Positions 7,762 through 17,959 of a DNA stretch of 64,000 nt are shown here, in pieces. Numbering within the stretch: the stretch's first letter is position 1; every line of letters starts with the position of its first letter. The notes under the pieces were generated by a model. That model had not been told where the DNA came from. It was given only the letters and a program-made list of their open reading frames with translations, and ran no database searches. The translations under genes were made by a program, and so were the position numbers. This DNA comes from Balneolaceae bacterium (GTDB taxonomy: Bacteria; Bacteroidota; Rhodothermia; Balneolales; Balneolaceae), in NCBI GenBank assembly GCA_009711805.1, contig VEMX01000004.1, forward strand, positions 1 through 64,000, given 5' to 3'.

Positions 7762-9042
7762 TCAGAGCTGTAGATCAAAGGTGAGTTCTTTATCCTTTCG
7801 CAGGATGGTTATAGTGGTTTTTTGTCCTTTTTTCAGCTTGTTCAGTGCCTCCATATATGCATAGATGTCAGCCAGGTCTTCTCCCGCTATTTTGATAATG
7901 ATATCACCAGCTTGTAAACCTGCTTTTTGAGCGGGGCGGTTTTCTGTTACACCGGTTATCTTCATGCCTTTTCCATCATAGCCGTAATCTGGCAGTACTC
8001 CCAGGGTAGGTCCTTCAAGGCTCATGGATTGTTGTTGTTTGCCGGGAGCTTCAACAAAAGCAAAATCAGCTTTATCTATAGAGTCGAGTTGCTGAATTAC
8101 CCGCGCAAGGTGTTTCAAAGCCAACACTTCTCCTTCAGCATTGATATAGTCAGTATCATCCGAAGGTCGGTGATAATCGGCATGGGTATCGGTGAAGTAG
8201 TGAAGTACGGGAATGTTCTTATAGTAAAAACTGGTATGATCGCTGGCTCCCGTGCCTTCTTTAACTAAATCCAGGCTGAGAGAATCCTGATTTGTTTGCT
8301 GAAGGATAGTCTCCCATTGTGCTGTAGTACCGGTTCCAAAAATCATAAGCTGCTGATTGTTCATGCGTCCAATCATATCCATGTTAATCATGGCAAGTGC
8401 ATTGTTGAGGTCTGCGGTGGGGCTGGAAACATAATGAGCTGAACCCAATAACCCCATTTCTTCGCCGGAGAAGGCTATAAAAAGAAGATCAGTATTGGGA
8501 CGATTACCCGAGAAGTATTGTGCAAGTTCAAGAAGACCGGCTGTACCCGATGCATTATCATCTGCGCCATTATGAATACGGGCTTCGCCACTGTAAAGTG
8601 ACCCAAAGGCTCCTTTGCCCAGGTGATCGTAATGCGCACCAATTATAATGAATTCGTTCGACTTACCTGTACCCTGCAGCATTCCCACTACATTTCTTGA
8701 AATTCTTTTTTCACCTGCAGAATCTGATTCATTGGCGTGAGGATTATTCAGCATTGCAGTATTAATAGTGAACTCCTGGAAGTAGGTTCGGTCATCTCCT
8801 GCCGGTTCAAGTCCATAATCACGAAACAGATCGGCAATGTAATTAGCGGCTATAGCTTCTTCGGGGCTTCCCGCTTCCCGGCCATTTAGGGAATCACTTG
8901 CCAAATAGGTGATATGTGAAACTACATCTTGTGCAGAAATACGGGTGGAGGCAGGGGGTTGGTTGTTGGATTGCGGTGAGCAGGAGATGAGTAATATTGG
9001 GATTAGGCTGCCTACAGAAAGAAGGTGTTTAACAGATAGCAT
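7762..9042 (-). CDS. M28-family zinc peptidase with PDZ domain, lipoprotein
   Basis: The longest frame starts at 9087, but the ATG at 9042 gives a proper lipoprotein signal (MLSVKHLLSVGSLIPILLIS|C), so I prefer it. The peptidase domain carries the M28 metal ligands in order: GAHYDHLG, NGADDNASGTAGLLELA (bridging Asp), FSGEEMGLLGS (Glu-Glu, catalytic base and ligand), NMDMIGR, and a late DTHADYHRPSDD histidine. The last 90 residues form a PDZ domain (LGVLPDYG, then AGLQAGDIIIKIAG). It probably trims peptides in the periplasm or at the outer membrane. It stands alone with a 160-base gap to the TPR gene. Confidence 0.9.
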   Translation of the reverse strand: MLSVKHLLSVGSLIPILLISCSPQSNNQPPASTRISAQDVVSHITYLASDSLNGREAGSPEEAIAANYIADLFRDYGLEPAGDDRTYFQEFTINTAMLNNPHANESDSAGEKRISRNVVGMLQGTGKSNEFIIIGAHYDHLGKGAFGSLYSGEARIHNGADDNASGTAGLLELAQYFSGNRPNTDLLFIAFSGEEMGLLGSAHYVSSPTADLNNALAMINMDMIGRMNNQQLMIFGTGTTAQWETILQQTNQDSLSLDLVKEGTGASDHTSFYYKNIPVLHYFTDTHADYHRPSDDTDYINAEGEVLALKHLARVIQQLDSIDKADFAFVEAPGKQQQSMSLEGPTLGVLPDYGYDGKGMKITGVTENRPAQKAGLQAGDIIIKIAGEDLADIYAYMEALNKLKKGQKTTITILRKDKELTFDLQL

Positions 9043-9241
9043 GAGGAATGTATTAGATTGTTTGTGCAAGTTATACAAGAGGGACAATGTAAGGGCTATT
9101 TCGAATCATCAAAATAACAAGAAAAGAAATTGTAATGCCAAGATTTTACAGTTTTTGGTAAGAAGAAGTTATGCAGGGAAAAGGGATACTATAGGAGAAG
9201 CCGAAGGAAGGGTAAAGATGTGTAGCTGTACCAAACATCAT

Positions 9242-9262
9242 AAAACCCCAAACCGGGGTTTT
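9242..9262 (-). terminator. Terminator hairpin between 9299 gene and M28 peptidase gene
   Basis: AAAACCCC-AAACC-GGGGTTTT, 8-bp stem with A/T flanks on both sides, 37 bases past the stop of the outer-membrane barrel gene. Confidence 0.75.
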
Positions 9263-9298
9263 ATGACACAGTATATATTTATATTATTGATGCGCTGG

Positions 9299-9802
9299 CT
9301 AAAGACGCACAGTAAGGCCGGTTTGAATTACGGAGATCCCATAGCCTAATTCAAGATAGGCCCCAATCTTTTCGGTAAAGTGATACCTGCCCCCGGCAAA
9401 GAAAGAATAGGTAAATCCTCCTACGGATGCATTTGCGGTACCTGTACCTTTCCATTCTGCAGATGCTACATTATAGCCAAGCAAGAGCCCGCCATAGGTG
9501 TCAATGTTCTCCACCATTTCTTTATGGTAGGTGCCGCGGCCACCAATGATTAGGTGAGTGTATTCCCATTCTCCAACGCCAAAATTTTCTGAAGTGCTGG
9601 CATAGCCGCCGTAGCCGCCAATGGTTACATTTTCGTTGATTCCATAATCTACGGAAAGCCCGAAAGGCATACCTGAACCCGTTAAATTTGATGCAAGGCC
9701 AATGCCTGCATTGATGTCTAATGATCCTTCGCCGGCATATTGTGCAGTAGCGGCTGCTGGTATTAGTAAGATAGCTGAGAGTATAATTAAAAGATGTTTC
9801 AT
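9299..9802 (-). CDS. Small outer-membrane beta-barrel protein
   Basis: A signal peptide (MKHLLIILSAILLIPAAATA, then Q) is followed by about 147 residues of alternating strands rich in Gly and Tyr, such as LSVDYGINENVTIGGYGGY. The product ends in GLTVRL. This is the pattern of an 8-strand OmpX/OmpA-type barrel. No OmpA peptidoglycan-binding domain follows. The partner and function are unknown. It is a single gene with its own terminator. Confidence 0.7.
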   Translation of the reverse strand: MKHLLIILSAILLIPAAATAQYAGEGSLDINAGIGLASNLTGSGMPFGLSVDYGINENVTIGGYGGYASTSENFGVGEWEYTHLIIGGRGTYHKEMVENIDTYGGLLLGYNVASAEWKGTGTANASVGGFTYSFFAGGRYHFTEKIGAYLELGYGISVIQTGLTVRL

Positions 9803-9958
9803 ATGATCCCCACTTTGTTAGTCTATAATATTCATTGTTAATGGCCTTAAGCCGCTATCAATATCATTATAGGTTAGGGCACTTTATATACTCCATTCTA
9901 GGTATTTTGCAGGAGACTATCCCTCTTTGAAATATGCGGAGAAAGAGGTGTTTGGTTC

Positions 9959-10801
9959 CTATTCCAACATCCTCCTTCGGCTGATTATGCCGGCAACTAC
10001 CCCTTGTCCGTTAATCACATTAGATTGTATACTGGGAAGTCCTATTTCAAAATCATTAAATCCTTTAAAGTCTGGCCATTCCGGGCCGGCGGCGGCAATA
10101 ATCAATTCCCTGGACACCATGTTGATGGCGCTTTGTGATACTTTAATAGAATCGGCTATAGCCAGCATGTCATTGATATTAAACCTCATTTTCCCATCAG
10201 CTCCTTCATATAAACTGTTTGTATGTGGGATAGACATGTCAAAATAGACTTTAGTTTCACCCGTAGGCCCCGTTCTGACAAAAAACCTATAATTGACCTG
10301 TGCGGCGGCAAGTCTGTCAATACCATTAAGAACAACTTGGCCAAATTCTTTGTTTGTTGAATAAGTAACTTCAGGTTCCGGGAATATATCAGGTAAGGTG
10401 GTAGTGGCTTCACTAAAAACTCCATCGGGTCTTTCTACCCGTAGCCTGTAGGTTTCTTTTGGGTATAAGGGTTCATCAGTCCAGTAATTCCAGGCAAGAA
10501 CTCCATTGTCATATGTAAACAGCGAGTCATGAAGAGTGACTTTTTTATCATCGCTTAATCGAGTTAATGTTACGGTAGCATTAAGTGGTTTTTGGCTGTT
10601 TAAGAAAAGGGAATCAGCTATTGGCATAACCCGAACCCACTGAGTGTCTGCCAAGGCATCAAGAGCACCAAAAATGGAATAGTATTTAAGTTCTTTATCC
10701 TGTATTGGATCAAAGGTGTTCTCGCATGATGCTACAAACAGAAAGCTCCCAATAAATATGATGAAAAGGTTTTTGAGGGTTATTTTTTTTAGAAATATCA
10801 T
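9959..10801 (-). CDS. DUF4249 lipoprotein, partner of TonB-dependent receptor
   Basis: It has a lipoprotein signal ending LFVASC (Cys26) and 280 residues. The N-terminal part (CENTFDPIQDKELKYYSIFG) and the later VTLTRLSD, YDNGVLAW and YRLRVERPDG segments match the DUF4249 pattern, a surface-exposed beta-sandwich family found beside TonB-dependent receptors. Its ATG overlaps the stop of the receptor gene by 4 bases (10798-10801), so the two are translationally coupled. It probably assists uptake by that receptor; the substrate is not evident. Confidence 0.8.
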   Translation of the reverse strand: MIFLKKITLKNLFIIFIGSFLFVASCENTFDPIQDKELKYYSIFGALDALADTQWVRVMPIADSLFLNSQKPLNATVTLTRLSDDKKVTLHDSLFTYDNGVLAWNYWTDEPLYPKETYRLRVERPDGVFSEATTTLPDIFPEPEVTYSTNKEFGQVVLNGIDRLAAAQVNYRFFVRTGPTGETKVYFDMSIPHTNSLYEGADGKMRFNINDMLAIADSIKVSQSAINMVSRELIIAAAGPEWPDFKGFNDFEIGLPSIQSNVINGQGVVAGIISRRRMLE

Positions 10802-13065
10802 AGCGTCTCCATTTTTAGTGACATATAGGGATAGAAGGGAAGCTGATCGATTCTTCTATGCCTGTATATATCGTAATAGAAGATGTTATTTTGATTGTAG
10901 GTATTAATAGCCCCTGCCTGAAGGCTTATTTGTGCTGAAGAGAGTTTAAAAATTTGTTCCAAAGAAATATTTAGCGTGTGAAAATCAGGAAGTCTGTTGT
11001 TAAATGGTTTGTCGATAAGCGCGCGTGGCGAGCCATATTCATTTGTTACATCCGGCAGTAAGTCATTGTATTCCAAATACGAATCAAAGCCATACGGCTG
11101 TGTGTAGGGCAGGCCGGAGCCATATTTCCAGTTCATGTTAAAAGAGAAACCTTTGATGTTAATTCCCATTTGGGCATTAAGCTGATGTCTGCGATCGTGT
11201 CCGGGATGATATTTTTGTTTCTCTACTCCAAACCAAGTTGTAAAATTACTTTGTTCAGTTTCATATTCGGTAGTAGAATATCCATACCCCAATGAGGTAT
11301 AAAAATGGTCACGATTATACTTGAGTTGTACATCAATCCCCTCTACGGTTCCCTCAGCTAATTCAAGCTGGGTGCCGAATTTTGCAAAAGTGCTCCATGC
11401 CGCTATAGGAGTATTCTTAAGCCATTTATAGTACCCTTCAACCGATACATCCAGGAAGTTGCCAATAGGTTGCCTCCATCCCAATACTGCATGCACCGCT
11501 TGCATTTGAGCATTTCCTTTGGGGATAGGCATCCAGGCCGAAAAAGAGGAGCCGGCATCTCTAAAGTCAGTGATACCTGCAATTGGTTGAGTATACAAAC
11601 CAATAGAAGCATTTAACTCCTCGCTTGGTTTTTGACGGGGATGCCAGGAAAGTTGTAGGCGGGGTTCGATAGAGGGTTTGAATTTTTTCAGAAAAACAGA
11701 CCCACTAATGCCGGGTTGAATTTCTAATGTTTCCCCAATCTTGAACATGGTTTTTATATAAGCTCCGGATGTTATAAATACGTTTTCATCTTCTTGCGTA
11801 TTGAACAGCAGATCTGAAATGTCGTGGCTAAGCCATCTTAGATTTGTGAAGAAGCCGTAATCCAGTCTTACTTCCTTTACAAATTGAGTTAAATTCAATT
11901 TTGTATTGAAGTTGGTGATGTTGGAGTAGCGTTCGGGATTTTCCTCAGTTCCAACCTGATTGACGGAACGGGAAACAGACACATTTAATTCTGTAAAGGA
12001 TACTGAACTAGATTCGGATATTCCGATACAACGCTCTCCCAAAACAAAATTTTTCCAACTGAAAGAATTGCCATATTCATAGTCCAGCTTACCGCGGTCA
12101 TAGGTTCTCATAAAAATGGTAGAGCAATTCCCGCCATTATTGGTCTTGTTGCTTATTTTTATGAGCTGACTGTTAAAACGCAGAGGTTGCTGTCCGCTGG
12201 GGTATAGCTGGCTGGCTTGTTCAATTAGTGAGCCCCGCCCGAGTATCATAAAGGAGCTTTTTCCTTTTTTTAATGGACCTTCGGCAAAAATCTCAGAGAC
12301 AAAGGGGCTTACAGAAGCTGAGACCTTATGTTCATTATAGTTGCCATTTCTGAGCCTTACATCTAACACAGAGGAGGTTCTGCTGTTGTACTCAGGACCA
12401 AAGCCTCCGGCATAAAAATCTACGTTAGAAACTGCTTTTTCAGGGAAGACAGAGAAAAAACCAACAATATGGAATGGGCGATATACAATGGCACCATCAA
12501 GTAAGGTCAGGTTTTGTGAAGGAGTTCCACCCCTGACAAAAAACTGTCCACCCCGGTCACCCGTTGCCACCACTCCGGGCAGCGTTAGCAGATAGCTCGC
12601 CAGGTCTCCACTGCCAGCCGGAGTTGGAACCCGCTTTAATTCGGTACGGGATATTTTTTGTTGCCCGGCATCCAGATCTTGCTTTCTTCGATTGTCCGTG
12701 ATGTAAAGTTCATCCAGATCCAGTTCGTCTTCTTCGAGTGCGACACTATGTACGTATTTTTCTTTTGTCCAGCTAATATTTAGGGTGTCAATATGCGTTT
12801 TGTATCCAACATAGCTTACGTGGAATATATATTTTCCCGCGGTAACGGTACTAAAATGATAAAGACCGTTATTATCTGTGGCTGTACCCTGTACCGCATT
12901 ATTTTCTAAACTTTGCAGAGATACATTAGCCATACCCAGTGGCTGCCCGCTGGATTTGGCTGTAATAATACCCGTTAAGGTGATGGACTGAGCATTGGCT
13001 TGAGAAGAAAAGAGCAGACAGAAGAAGAAAATCAGGAGCTTGGAAAAATTAATATTTGTATTCAT
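10798..13065 (-). CDS. TonB-dependent receptor with carboxypeptidase-like N-terminal domain
   Basis: The 755-residue outer-membrane protein begins with a signal peptide (residues 1-25) and a CarboxypepD_reg-like domain from about residue 28 (SITLTGIITAKSSGQPLGMA) to 112. A plug domain follows (about 140-240), with RVPTPAGSGDLASYLLTLPG and GGQFFVRGGTPSQNLTLLDG. The rest is the barrel, which ends in FYPYMSLKMETL. It is shorter than SusC-type receptors. With the coupled DUF4249 lipoprotein it forms an uptake pair. No riboswitch or sigma/anti-sigma gene adjoins it, so the ligand is unknown. Confidence 0.88.
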   Translation of the reverse strand: MNTNINFSKLLIFFFCLLFSSQANAQSITLTGIITAKSSGQPLGMANVSLQSLENNAVQGTATDNNGLYHFSTVTAGKYIFHVSYVGYKTHIDTLNISWTKEKYVHSVALEEDELDLDELYITDNRRKQDLDAGQQKISRTELKRVPTPAGSGDLASYLLTLPGVVATGDRGGQFFVRGGTPSQNLTLLDGAIVYRPFHIVGFFSVFPEKAVSNVDFYAGGFGPEYNSRTSSVLDVRLRNGNYNEHKVSASVSPFVSEIFAEGPLKKGKSSFMILGRGSLIEQASQLYPSGQQPLRFNSQLIKISNKTNNGGNCSTIFMRTYDRGKLDYEYGNSFSWKNFVLGERCIGISESSSVSFTELNVSVSRSVNQVGTEENPERYSNITNFNTKLNLTQFVKEVRLDYGFFTNLRWLSHDISDLLFNTQEDENVFITSGAYIKTMFKIGETLEIQPGISGSVFLKKFKPSIEPRLQLSWHPRQKPSEELNASIGLYTQPIAGITDFRDAGSSFSAWMPIPKGNAQMQAVHAVLGWRQPIGNFLDVSVEGYYKWLKNTPIAAWSTFAKFGTQLELAEGTVEGIDVQLKYNRDHFYTSLGYGYSTTEYETEQSNFTTWFGVEKQKYHPGHDRRHQLNAQMGINIKGFSFNMNWKYGSGLPYTQPYGFDSYLEYNDLLPDVTNEYGSPRALIDKPFNNRLPDFHTLNISLEQIFKLSSAQISLQAGAINTYNQNNIFYYDIYRHRRIDQLPFYPYMSLKMETL

Positions 13066-13499
13066 CTAATTTGTTTTTCTGATGTTACCAGATTAGAAAC
13101 ATTAGGAATTAAATAATAATCAAACAATTAAACTAATCGCATATCTATGTTATAGGCTTGGTGTCGCAAAAAAATGTAACGGACAATAAAGAATTTGAAT
13201 GAACGGAGAGTAGATTTTGTCTTGGAAATCGTATGAATGACCGTGTTTACACACAGTGAAGCCAATGAGAGAAAATAAAAGAGGGAAGCGCTACGGAAAA
13301 AGTCAGTGTATGAGGTCATTATATTAAATAAAAATCCCTTTTGTTTAGGTGAAAGGAGCCCTATTTTTAGCTGCCGGAAGAGGGACACACCAAATAAAGA
13401 GAGAATCAAAATTATATGTGGTTTGAGTGTTGATATACACAATAATAACTTCTATCTTATTCGACTTTCCAACTTAGCAAATTCAATAAGAGTTTAATC
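13066..13499. other. Spacer between the divergent receptor gene and rplM
   Basis: No supported gene. It must hold promoters for the receptor pair (minus) and the ribosomal cluster (plus). I see no clear leader structure or consensus promoter. Confidence 0.5.
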
Positions 13500-13943
13500 G
13501 TGGATACTTTAAGTTTTAAAACGTACTCGGCAAAACCCGCTGACATTGAGAAAAAGTGGGTTATCATTGATGCTGAAGACCAGCCTTTGGGTCGGTTGAG
13601 TACTGTTGTCGCAACAATATTGAGAGGTAAGAACAAGCCAACTTTTACACCGCATATGGACACTGGTGATAATGTTATTGTCATCAATGCCGAAAAGGTG
13701 AAGTTGACCGGTAAAAAAATGACGGATAAGCAATATTTCCGCCATACGTATTATCCGGGAGGTGAACGTTTTGTGTCAGCAGAAGAAATGCTGGCTAAAA
13801 AACCTACCTCGCTCGTAACTAAAGCCGTTAAGGGGATGCTGCCTAAAAACAAGCTGTCTAATAAACTCATGACTAATTTGAGAGTTTATGCAGGCCCGGT
13901 ACATCCTCATTCGGCACAAGAACCAGAAATCGTAGAGCTTTAA
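13500..13943 (+). CDS. rplM: 50S ribosomal protein L13
   Basis: 147 residues, the standard length, starting at a GTG. It has the conserved WVIIDAEDQPLGRLST entry, the HMDTGDNVIVINAEKVKLTGKK segment, and YFRHTYYPGG, all typical of L13. L13 binds 23S rRNA early in large-subunit assembly. It is followed by rpsI after 14 bases, the conserved bacterial pair. Confidence 0.97.
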   Translation: MDTLSFKTYSAKPADIEKKWVIIDAEDQPLGRLSTVVATILRGKNKPTFTPHMDTGDNVIVINAEKVKLTGKKMTDKQYFRHTYYPGGERFVSAEEMLAKKPTSLVTKAVKGMLPKNKLSNKLMTNLRVYAGPVHPHSAQEPEIVEL

Positions 13944-13957
13944 TCCATAACTGAATA

Positions 13958-14344
13958 ATGGCACAAGCGAATTATATAGGAAGAAGAAAAACTTCAACCG
14001 CTCGTCTGTATATCCAATCGGGCAAAGGAGACATTCTTGTTAATCACAAGCCAATAGAAGAATATTTTCCAGTAAAGGCACGCCGTAATATTGCGCTGCT
14101 CCCAATGACTGTTACTGAAACAGAAGGGAAGTACGACATTAAGATTACGGTACGTGGCGGTGGGTGTACTGGCCAGGCCGGTGCAATTTCACACGCACTT
14201 GCACGTGCTTTGGATGGCGAGAATGAAGAATTACACAGTATTCTTAAATCCCATGGACTCCTCACCCGCGATGACAGAATGGTAGAACGTAAGAAGTACG
14301 GTCAGCCTAAAGCGCGTAAGAAGTTCCAGTTCTCTAAAAGATAA
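13958..14344 (+). CDS. rpsI: 30S ribosomal protein S9
   Basis: 128 residues with the S9 signatures YIGRRKTSTARLYI at the start, the VRGGGCTGQAGAISHALARAL loop in the middle, and the basic C-terminal tail RKKFQFSKR that reaches the P-site tRNA. It probably shares its transcript with rplM. Confidence 0.97.
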   Translation: MAQANYIGRRKTSTARLYIQSGKGDILVNHKPIEEYFPVKARRNIALLPMTVTETEGKYDIKITVRGGGCTGQAGAISHALARALDGENEELHSILKSHGLLTRDDRMVERKKYGQPKARKKFQFSKR

Positions 14345-14526
14345 TATCGTTATTGGTTACAGGGTAGAGTATCCCGGTAAGCTGATGACAATTCACAAAA
14401 TTAAATCACACATATGTGGCGACCCGGCGTTGGGTGTCTCATGCGTTTTATACTAAAAACGATATGGGATTGACGTCCGGGAAGGACCCGCATAGAGGAT
14501 AAACCTAAAAACACATATATACTATA
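14345..14526 (+). promoter_or_regulatory. Possible rpsB leader region
   Basis: A 182-base gap before rpsB with several short stems: GACCC/GGGTGTC near 14421-14440 and CGGG-AAGGA-CCCG near 14478-14491. Ribosomal operons often have autoregulatory leaders, and this could be one. The fold is a visual estimate only. Confidence 0.35.
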
Positions 14527-15432
14527 ATGCCTAAAGCTGCATCTATTGAAGACCTGTTAAAATCAGGCGCACATTTTGGTCACTTAACCCGTCGATGGAA
14601 TCCTAAAATGAAGGATTTTATCTTCATGCAACGCAACGGGATTCACATCATTGACCTCAAAAAAACACGAAAATACTTACAGGAATCCCTCGACGAAATT
14701 CAAAAAATGGCGCGAGCCGGTAAAACTATTCTCTTTGTAGGTACAAAAAAACAATCTACAGAGATCATCAAGACAGAAGCTATTCGGTGCGGGATGCCGT
14801 ATGTGACTCATCGCTGGTTAGGCGGGATGCTCACAAACTTCAGTACTGTACGTAAGAGTATTTCTCGTATGGAAGAAATCGAACGTATGAAAACAGACGG
14901 TACATTCGATGAACTGACCAAGAAAGAAGGGCTGATGCTCCAGCGCGAGCAGGATAAGCTCGAGGATACTTTAGGCGGTATTGCCAATATGAGCCGCCTG
15001 CCGGGAGCTGTTTTTGTAGTAGATATTATTAAAGAACACCTGGCTGTAAGTGAAGCTATAAAGCTGCATATTCCTATCACTGCTATGGTTGATACCAACA
15101 GTGATCCTGATGTTCCGGATTTCATTATTCCTTGTAATGATGATTCTGCACGTACTATACAATTGGTGACTACCTTAATTGCAGATGCTATTATTGAAGG
15201 TACCGCTGAGCGGGAAGCACAGCAAGAAGAGGACGTGATGGAACAGGCAGCTGCTGATGCAAAAGGTTCTGGTGAAGATGAAGAATCTATGGTTAAAGAT
15301 GCCCAGGCCAAGAAGCTTCGTTCTCGCCGTAAAAGATCAAAATCTGATAAGTCAGACGACAAAAAGGCGGAAGCCGCTAAGTCAGAGTCAGAAGAGAAAA
15401 AAGAAGAATCTTCATCTGACGAAGAAGAATAA
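14527..15432 (+). CDS. rpsB: 30S ribosomal protein S2 with extended C-terminus
   Basis: 301 residues. S2 proteins are usually about 230-260. The core has [28 protein letters not shown] and [12 protein letters not shown], and [14 protein letters not shown]. From about residue 235 a low-complexity tail follows: acidic ([15 protein letters not shown]), then basic ([15 protein letters not shown]), then acidic and Ser-rich to the end. The tail may be disordered. It is followed by tsf, the usual order. Confidence 0.96.
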   Translation: MPKAASIEDLLKSGAHFGHLTRRWNPKMKDFIFMQRNGIHIIDLKKTRKYLQESLDEIQKMARAGKTILFVGTKKQSTEIIKTEAIRCGMPYVTHRWLGGMLTNFSTVRKSISRMEEIERMKTDGTFDELTKKEGLMLQREQDKLEDTLGGIANMSRLPGAVFVVDIIKEHLAVSEAIKLHIPITAMVDTNSDPDVPDFIIPCNDDSARTIQLVTTLIADAIIEGTAEREAQQEEDVMEQAAADAKGSGEDEESMVKDAQAKKLRSRRKRSKSDKSDDKKAEAAKSESEEKKEESSSDEEE

Positions 15433-15474
15433 TTAATTAGTAACTCGAACTTATAAAACAAATTTCAAAAACAA

Positions 15475-16308
15475 ATGAGCATTTCTGCTGCTGATGTAAA
15501 GAAACTACGCGACATGACCGGTGCGGGTATGATGGATTGTAAAAAAGCACTGGATGAAGCGGATGGAGATTTTGACCAAGCTGTTGAACTCCTTAGAAAA
15601 AAGGGACAGAAAGTCTCGGAAAAAAGAGCGGACCGCGAAGCAAATCAAGGCTTGATCCTGAGCCGTGTAAGCGATGATGCTTCTAAAGCAACAGCTATTG
15701 AAATTAACTGCGAGACTGACTTTGTGGCTCGAAACGAAGAGTTCCAGGGAGATGCAGAGAACTTCCTGAATGTGGCTTTCGAAAATGATATTGAAAATGC
15801 AGACGACCTGCTTTCAGTAGAATTTGATGGACTTACCGTTGAGAAACACCTTGAAGAAATGGTGGGCAAAATTGGTGAGAAGATTGAAGTTAGCAAAGTG
15901 GTTACTACTACAAGCGAAGGTACTCTCATTTCCTACATTCACCCTGGCAACCAGTTGGGTGTGTTAGTTGAATTTGACGGTGAGCTGAACGACGAAAGCA
16001 TTGGTAAAGATGTTGCTATGCAAGTAGCGGCAATGAAGCCCCTGGCTGTAACTCGCGATGGTGTAGATTCTTCTCTGGTAGAAAAAGAGCTTGAAATCGC
16101 CAAAGAACAATTGTTGAATGAAGGGAAACCCGAGCACATTGCTGAGAAAGCAGCTAAGGGTAAACTTCGTCGCTTTTACGAAGAGCGAGTACTGCTCGAA
16201 CAGAAGTTTGTAAAAGATAACAGTCTTTCTGTTCAGGCTTACCTAGAAGAGAATGATGCACCACTTGTGAAGGCGTTTCACCGGCTTCAGTTAGGTGAAG
16301 ATGCTTAA
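15475..16308 (+). CDS. tsf: Elongation factor Ts
   Basis: 277 residues. EF-Ts recycles EF-Tu by exchanging GDP for GTP. The UBA-like N-terminus VKKLRDMTGAGMMDCKKAL is followed by the core TDFVARNEEF motif and the second core subdomain. It lies 42 bases after rpsB and is closed by a strong terminator. Confidence 0.97.
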   Translation: MSISAADVKKLRDMTGAGMMDCKKALDEADGDFDQAVELLRKKGQKVSEKRADREANQGLILSRVSDDASKATAIEINCETDFVARNEEFQGDAENFLNVAFENDIENADDLLSVEFDGLTVEKHLEEMVGKIGEKIEVSKVVTTTSEGTLISYIHPGNQLGVLVEFDGELNDESIGKDVAMQVAAMKPLAVTRDGVDSSLVEKELEIAKEQLLNEGKPEHIAEKAAKGKLRRFYEERVLLEQKFVKDNSLSVQAYLEENDAPLVKAFHRLQLGEDA

Positions 16309-16326
16309 CGCATTTTTTTTTACATT

Positions 16327-16356
16327 AAGGCTGTCAATTTTGACAGCCTTTTTTTT
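16327..16356 (+). terminator. Rho-independent terminator after tsf
   Basis: AAGGCTGTCAA / TTGACAGCCTT hairpin (11 paired bases at most), followed directly by eight T. It ends the rpsB-tsf unit. Confidence 0.92.
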
Positions 16357-16382
16357 GTCTACTAATTACGATCAAGGAAACT

Positions 16383-17102
16383 GTGGGAAATAAATATAGC
16401 CGGATTTTACTCAAGCTCAGCGGAGAATCCCTTTTAGGAGAGCAAGGGCATGGTATTGACGCTGACATCTTAACTGAATACGCCAAAGAAATTCAATCAA
16501 TACAGGAAGCCGGAGTTCAGGTTTCGGTAGTGATTGGCGGAGGTAACATCTTTAGGGGAGTGAAGGGGGCTACCAAAGGGATGGATCGTGTACAGGGAGA
16601 TTATATGGGGATGCTGGCCACCATGATTAATAGTATGGCATTGCAAGACGCCCTTGAACAAATTGGGGTGCAAACCCGATTGATGAGCGCTATCCGTATG
16701 GAAGCTATTGCCGAACCTTATATTCGCCGACGCGCCGTACGACACCTTGAAAAGGGACGTGTGGTGATTTTCGGAGCCGGAACAGGAAATCCTTATTTCA
16801 CTACCGACACGGCAGGCTCGCTGCGAGCTATCGAAATTGAAGCCGAGGTTATACTTAAAGGAACCCGGGTAGATGGAATTTTCGATTCTGATCCCGAGAC
16901 GAACGGAGACGCAGAGAAATTTGATACAATTACGGGAGATGAAGTGCTGAAGCGACGCCTCTCAGTAATGGATCTTACAGCATTTACCCTTTGCCGGGAA
17001 AATAAAACCCCGATTATTGTTTTTAATATGAACAAGGCCGGGAATTTGAAGAGAGTGGTTGTGGATGGCGAAGATGTGGGAACAACTGTGAGCTGGGAAT
17101 AA
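16383..17102 (+). CDS. pyrH: UMP kinase
   Basis: 239 residues, starting at GTG. It makes UDP from UMP and ATP in pyrimidine synthesis. [15 protein letters not shown] is the phosphate-binding start of the amino-acid-kinase fold. GGGNIFRG and [12 protein letters not shown] are the UMP-binding and hexamer-contact motifs. Only 27 bases separate it from the tsf terminator, so its promoter must overlap that region. Confidence 0.96.
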   Translation: MGNKYSRILLKLSGESLLGEQGHGIDADILTEYAKEIQSIQEAGVQVSVVIGGGNIFRGVKGATKGMDRVQGDYMGMLATMINSMALQDALEQIGVQTRLMSAIRMEAIAEPYIRRRAVRHLEKGRVVIFGAGTGNPYFTTDTAGSLRAIEIEAEVILKGTRVDGIFDSDPETNGDAEKFDTITGDEVLKRRLSVMDLTAFTLCRENKTPIIVFNMNKAGNLKRVVVDGEDVGTTVSWE

Positions 17103-17592
17103 GTTTAATCATCCAATTAACAATAGTTCAATTATTCAATTAAAAATAGATGAGACGGGGAAAAGAATATTCCCAATTCTTCTATTCCTGAATTCTCCCA
17201 TTATTAACTAAAGTCATTCCCTTTCGACGGGGTTATTTTTCCACTTCTGATGATTCCAGAAGTATAGACCTGCTCCCCCCCAACTTATCGCCCGATGTGA
17301 TTTACATATATCCCGGATCTGGTAAATAGTACAGCATGCCAACATTTTTACTGCCCCTGGCGAACTGAGAGACAACGGATATCGCTATGCTCTTAAAATC
17401 TAAAGTCGTATTGAATTACAGGCTGAAAAAATAAAATTTATTCAATAGATAATTATAATTGTTTGTTTATATTTTTATTTGTTTTATAAAATAGCAGTGA
17501 TTTAGTGGCAACACCTGTTTAGCTTATTATAGGGAAATGTTGGTTACAGCTTAGGGTTAATGCAGAAACATTAACACCTAATTTATCGATCT
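17103..17592. other. Gene-free AT-rich spacer
   Basis: No gene supported. Composition becomes AT-rich towards 17580, matching the following accessory genes rather than pyrH. Confidence 0.5.
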
Positions 17593-17901
17593 ATGAAATT
17601 ACCAATAGAAGAAGCTGTTGATGTACTTGAAAAGAACTTAACAGAAATCCTGACCGTCGCAGAATGGGCGGAATTAATGGGATTTAGTTGTGCCAAATAT
17701 TTTTCAAGAGAATTTAGAAATTCTTGGAATCTCCTTCCAAGCGAAATTATAAAGCATAAGAAAATTGAGCTTTTTAAAAGCTTGATTGAAAGCAATCCTT
17801 CTGAGCTAAATTATTGTATTGCTCAAGAAATGGGTTTGAAGGATGAGGTGGTACTGAGTAGATATATCAAGAGGCATACAGGTAGAACTCCTGCTGAATA
17901 G
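17593..17901 (+). CDS. Stand-alone AraC-type HTH protein
   Basis: The 102-residue protein has only an AraC/XylS-like DNA-binding domain. A first helix-turn-helix (EILTVAEWAELMGFSCAKYF, then REF) is followed by a second near the end (IAQEMGLKDEVVLSRYIKRH, then TGRTPAE, a variant of the usual GxTPxxYR). The usual N-terminal sensor is absent. It is probably a transcription regulator. It precedes two AT-rich propeller-type genes within the rplM-smc core cluster. Confidence 0.65.
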   Translation: MKLPIEEAVDVLEKNLTEILTVAEWAELMGFSCAKYFSREFRNSWNLLPSEIIKHKKIELFKSLIESNPSELNYCIAQEMGLKDEVVLSRYIKRHTGRTPAE

Positions 17902-17959
17902 AAAGAAAAAAAGGAAACTAAATGAATTTAAAATCATAACTCTCTTTTTATTACTTGAA

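Noticed and set aside
13128-13442. 104-codon minus frame before rplM
   Set aside because: It occupies the promoter spacer, with low-complexity hydrophobic sequence and no family pattern.
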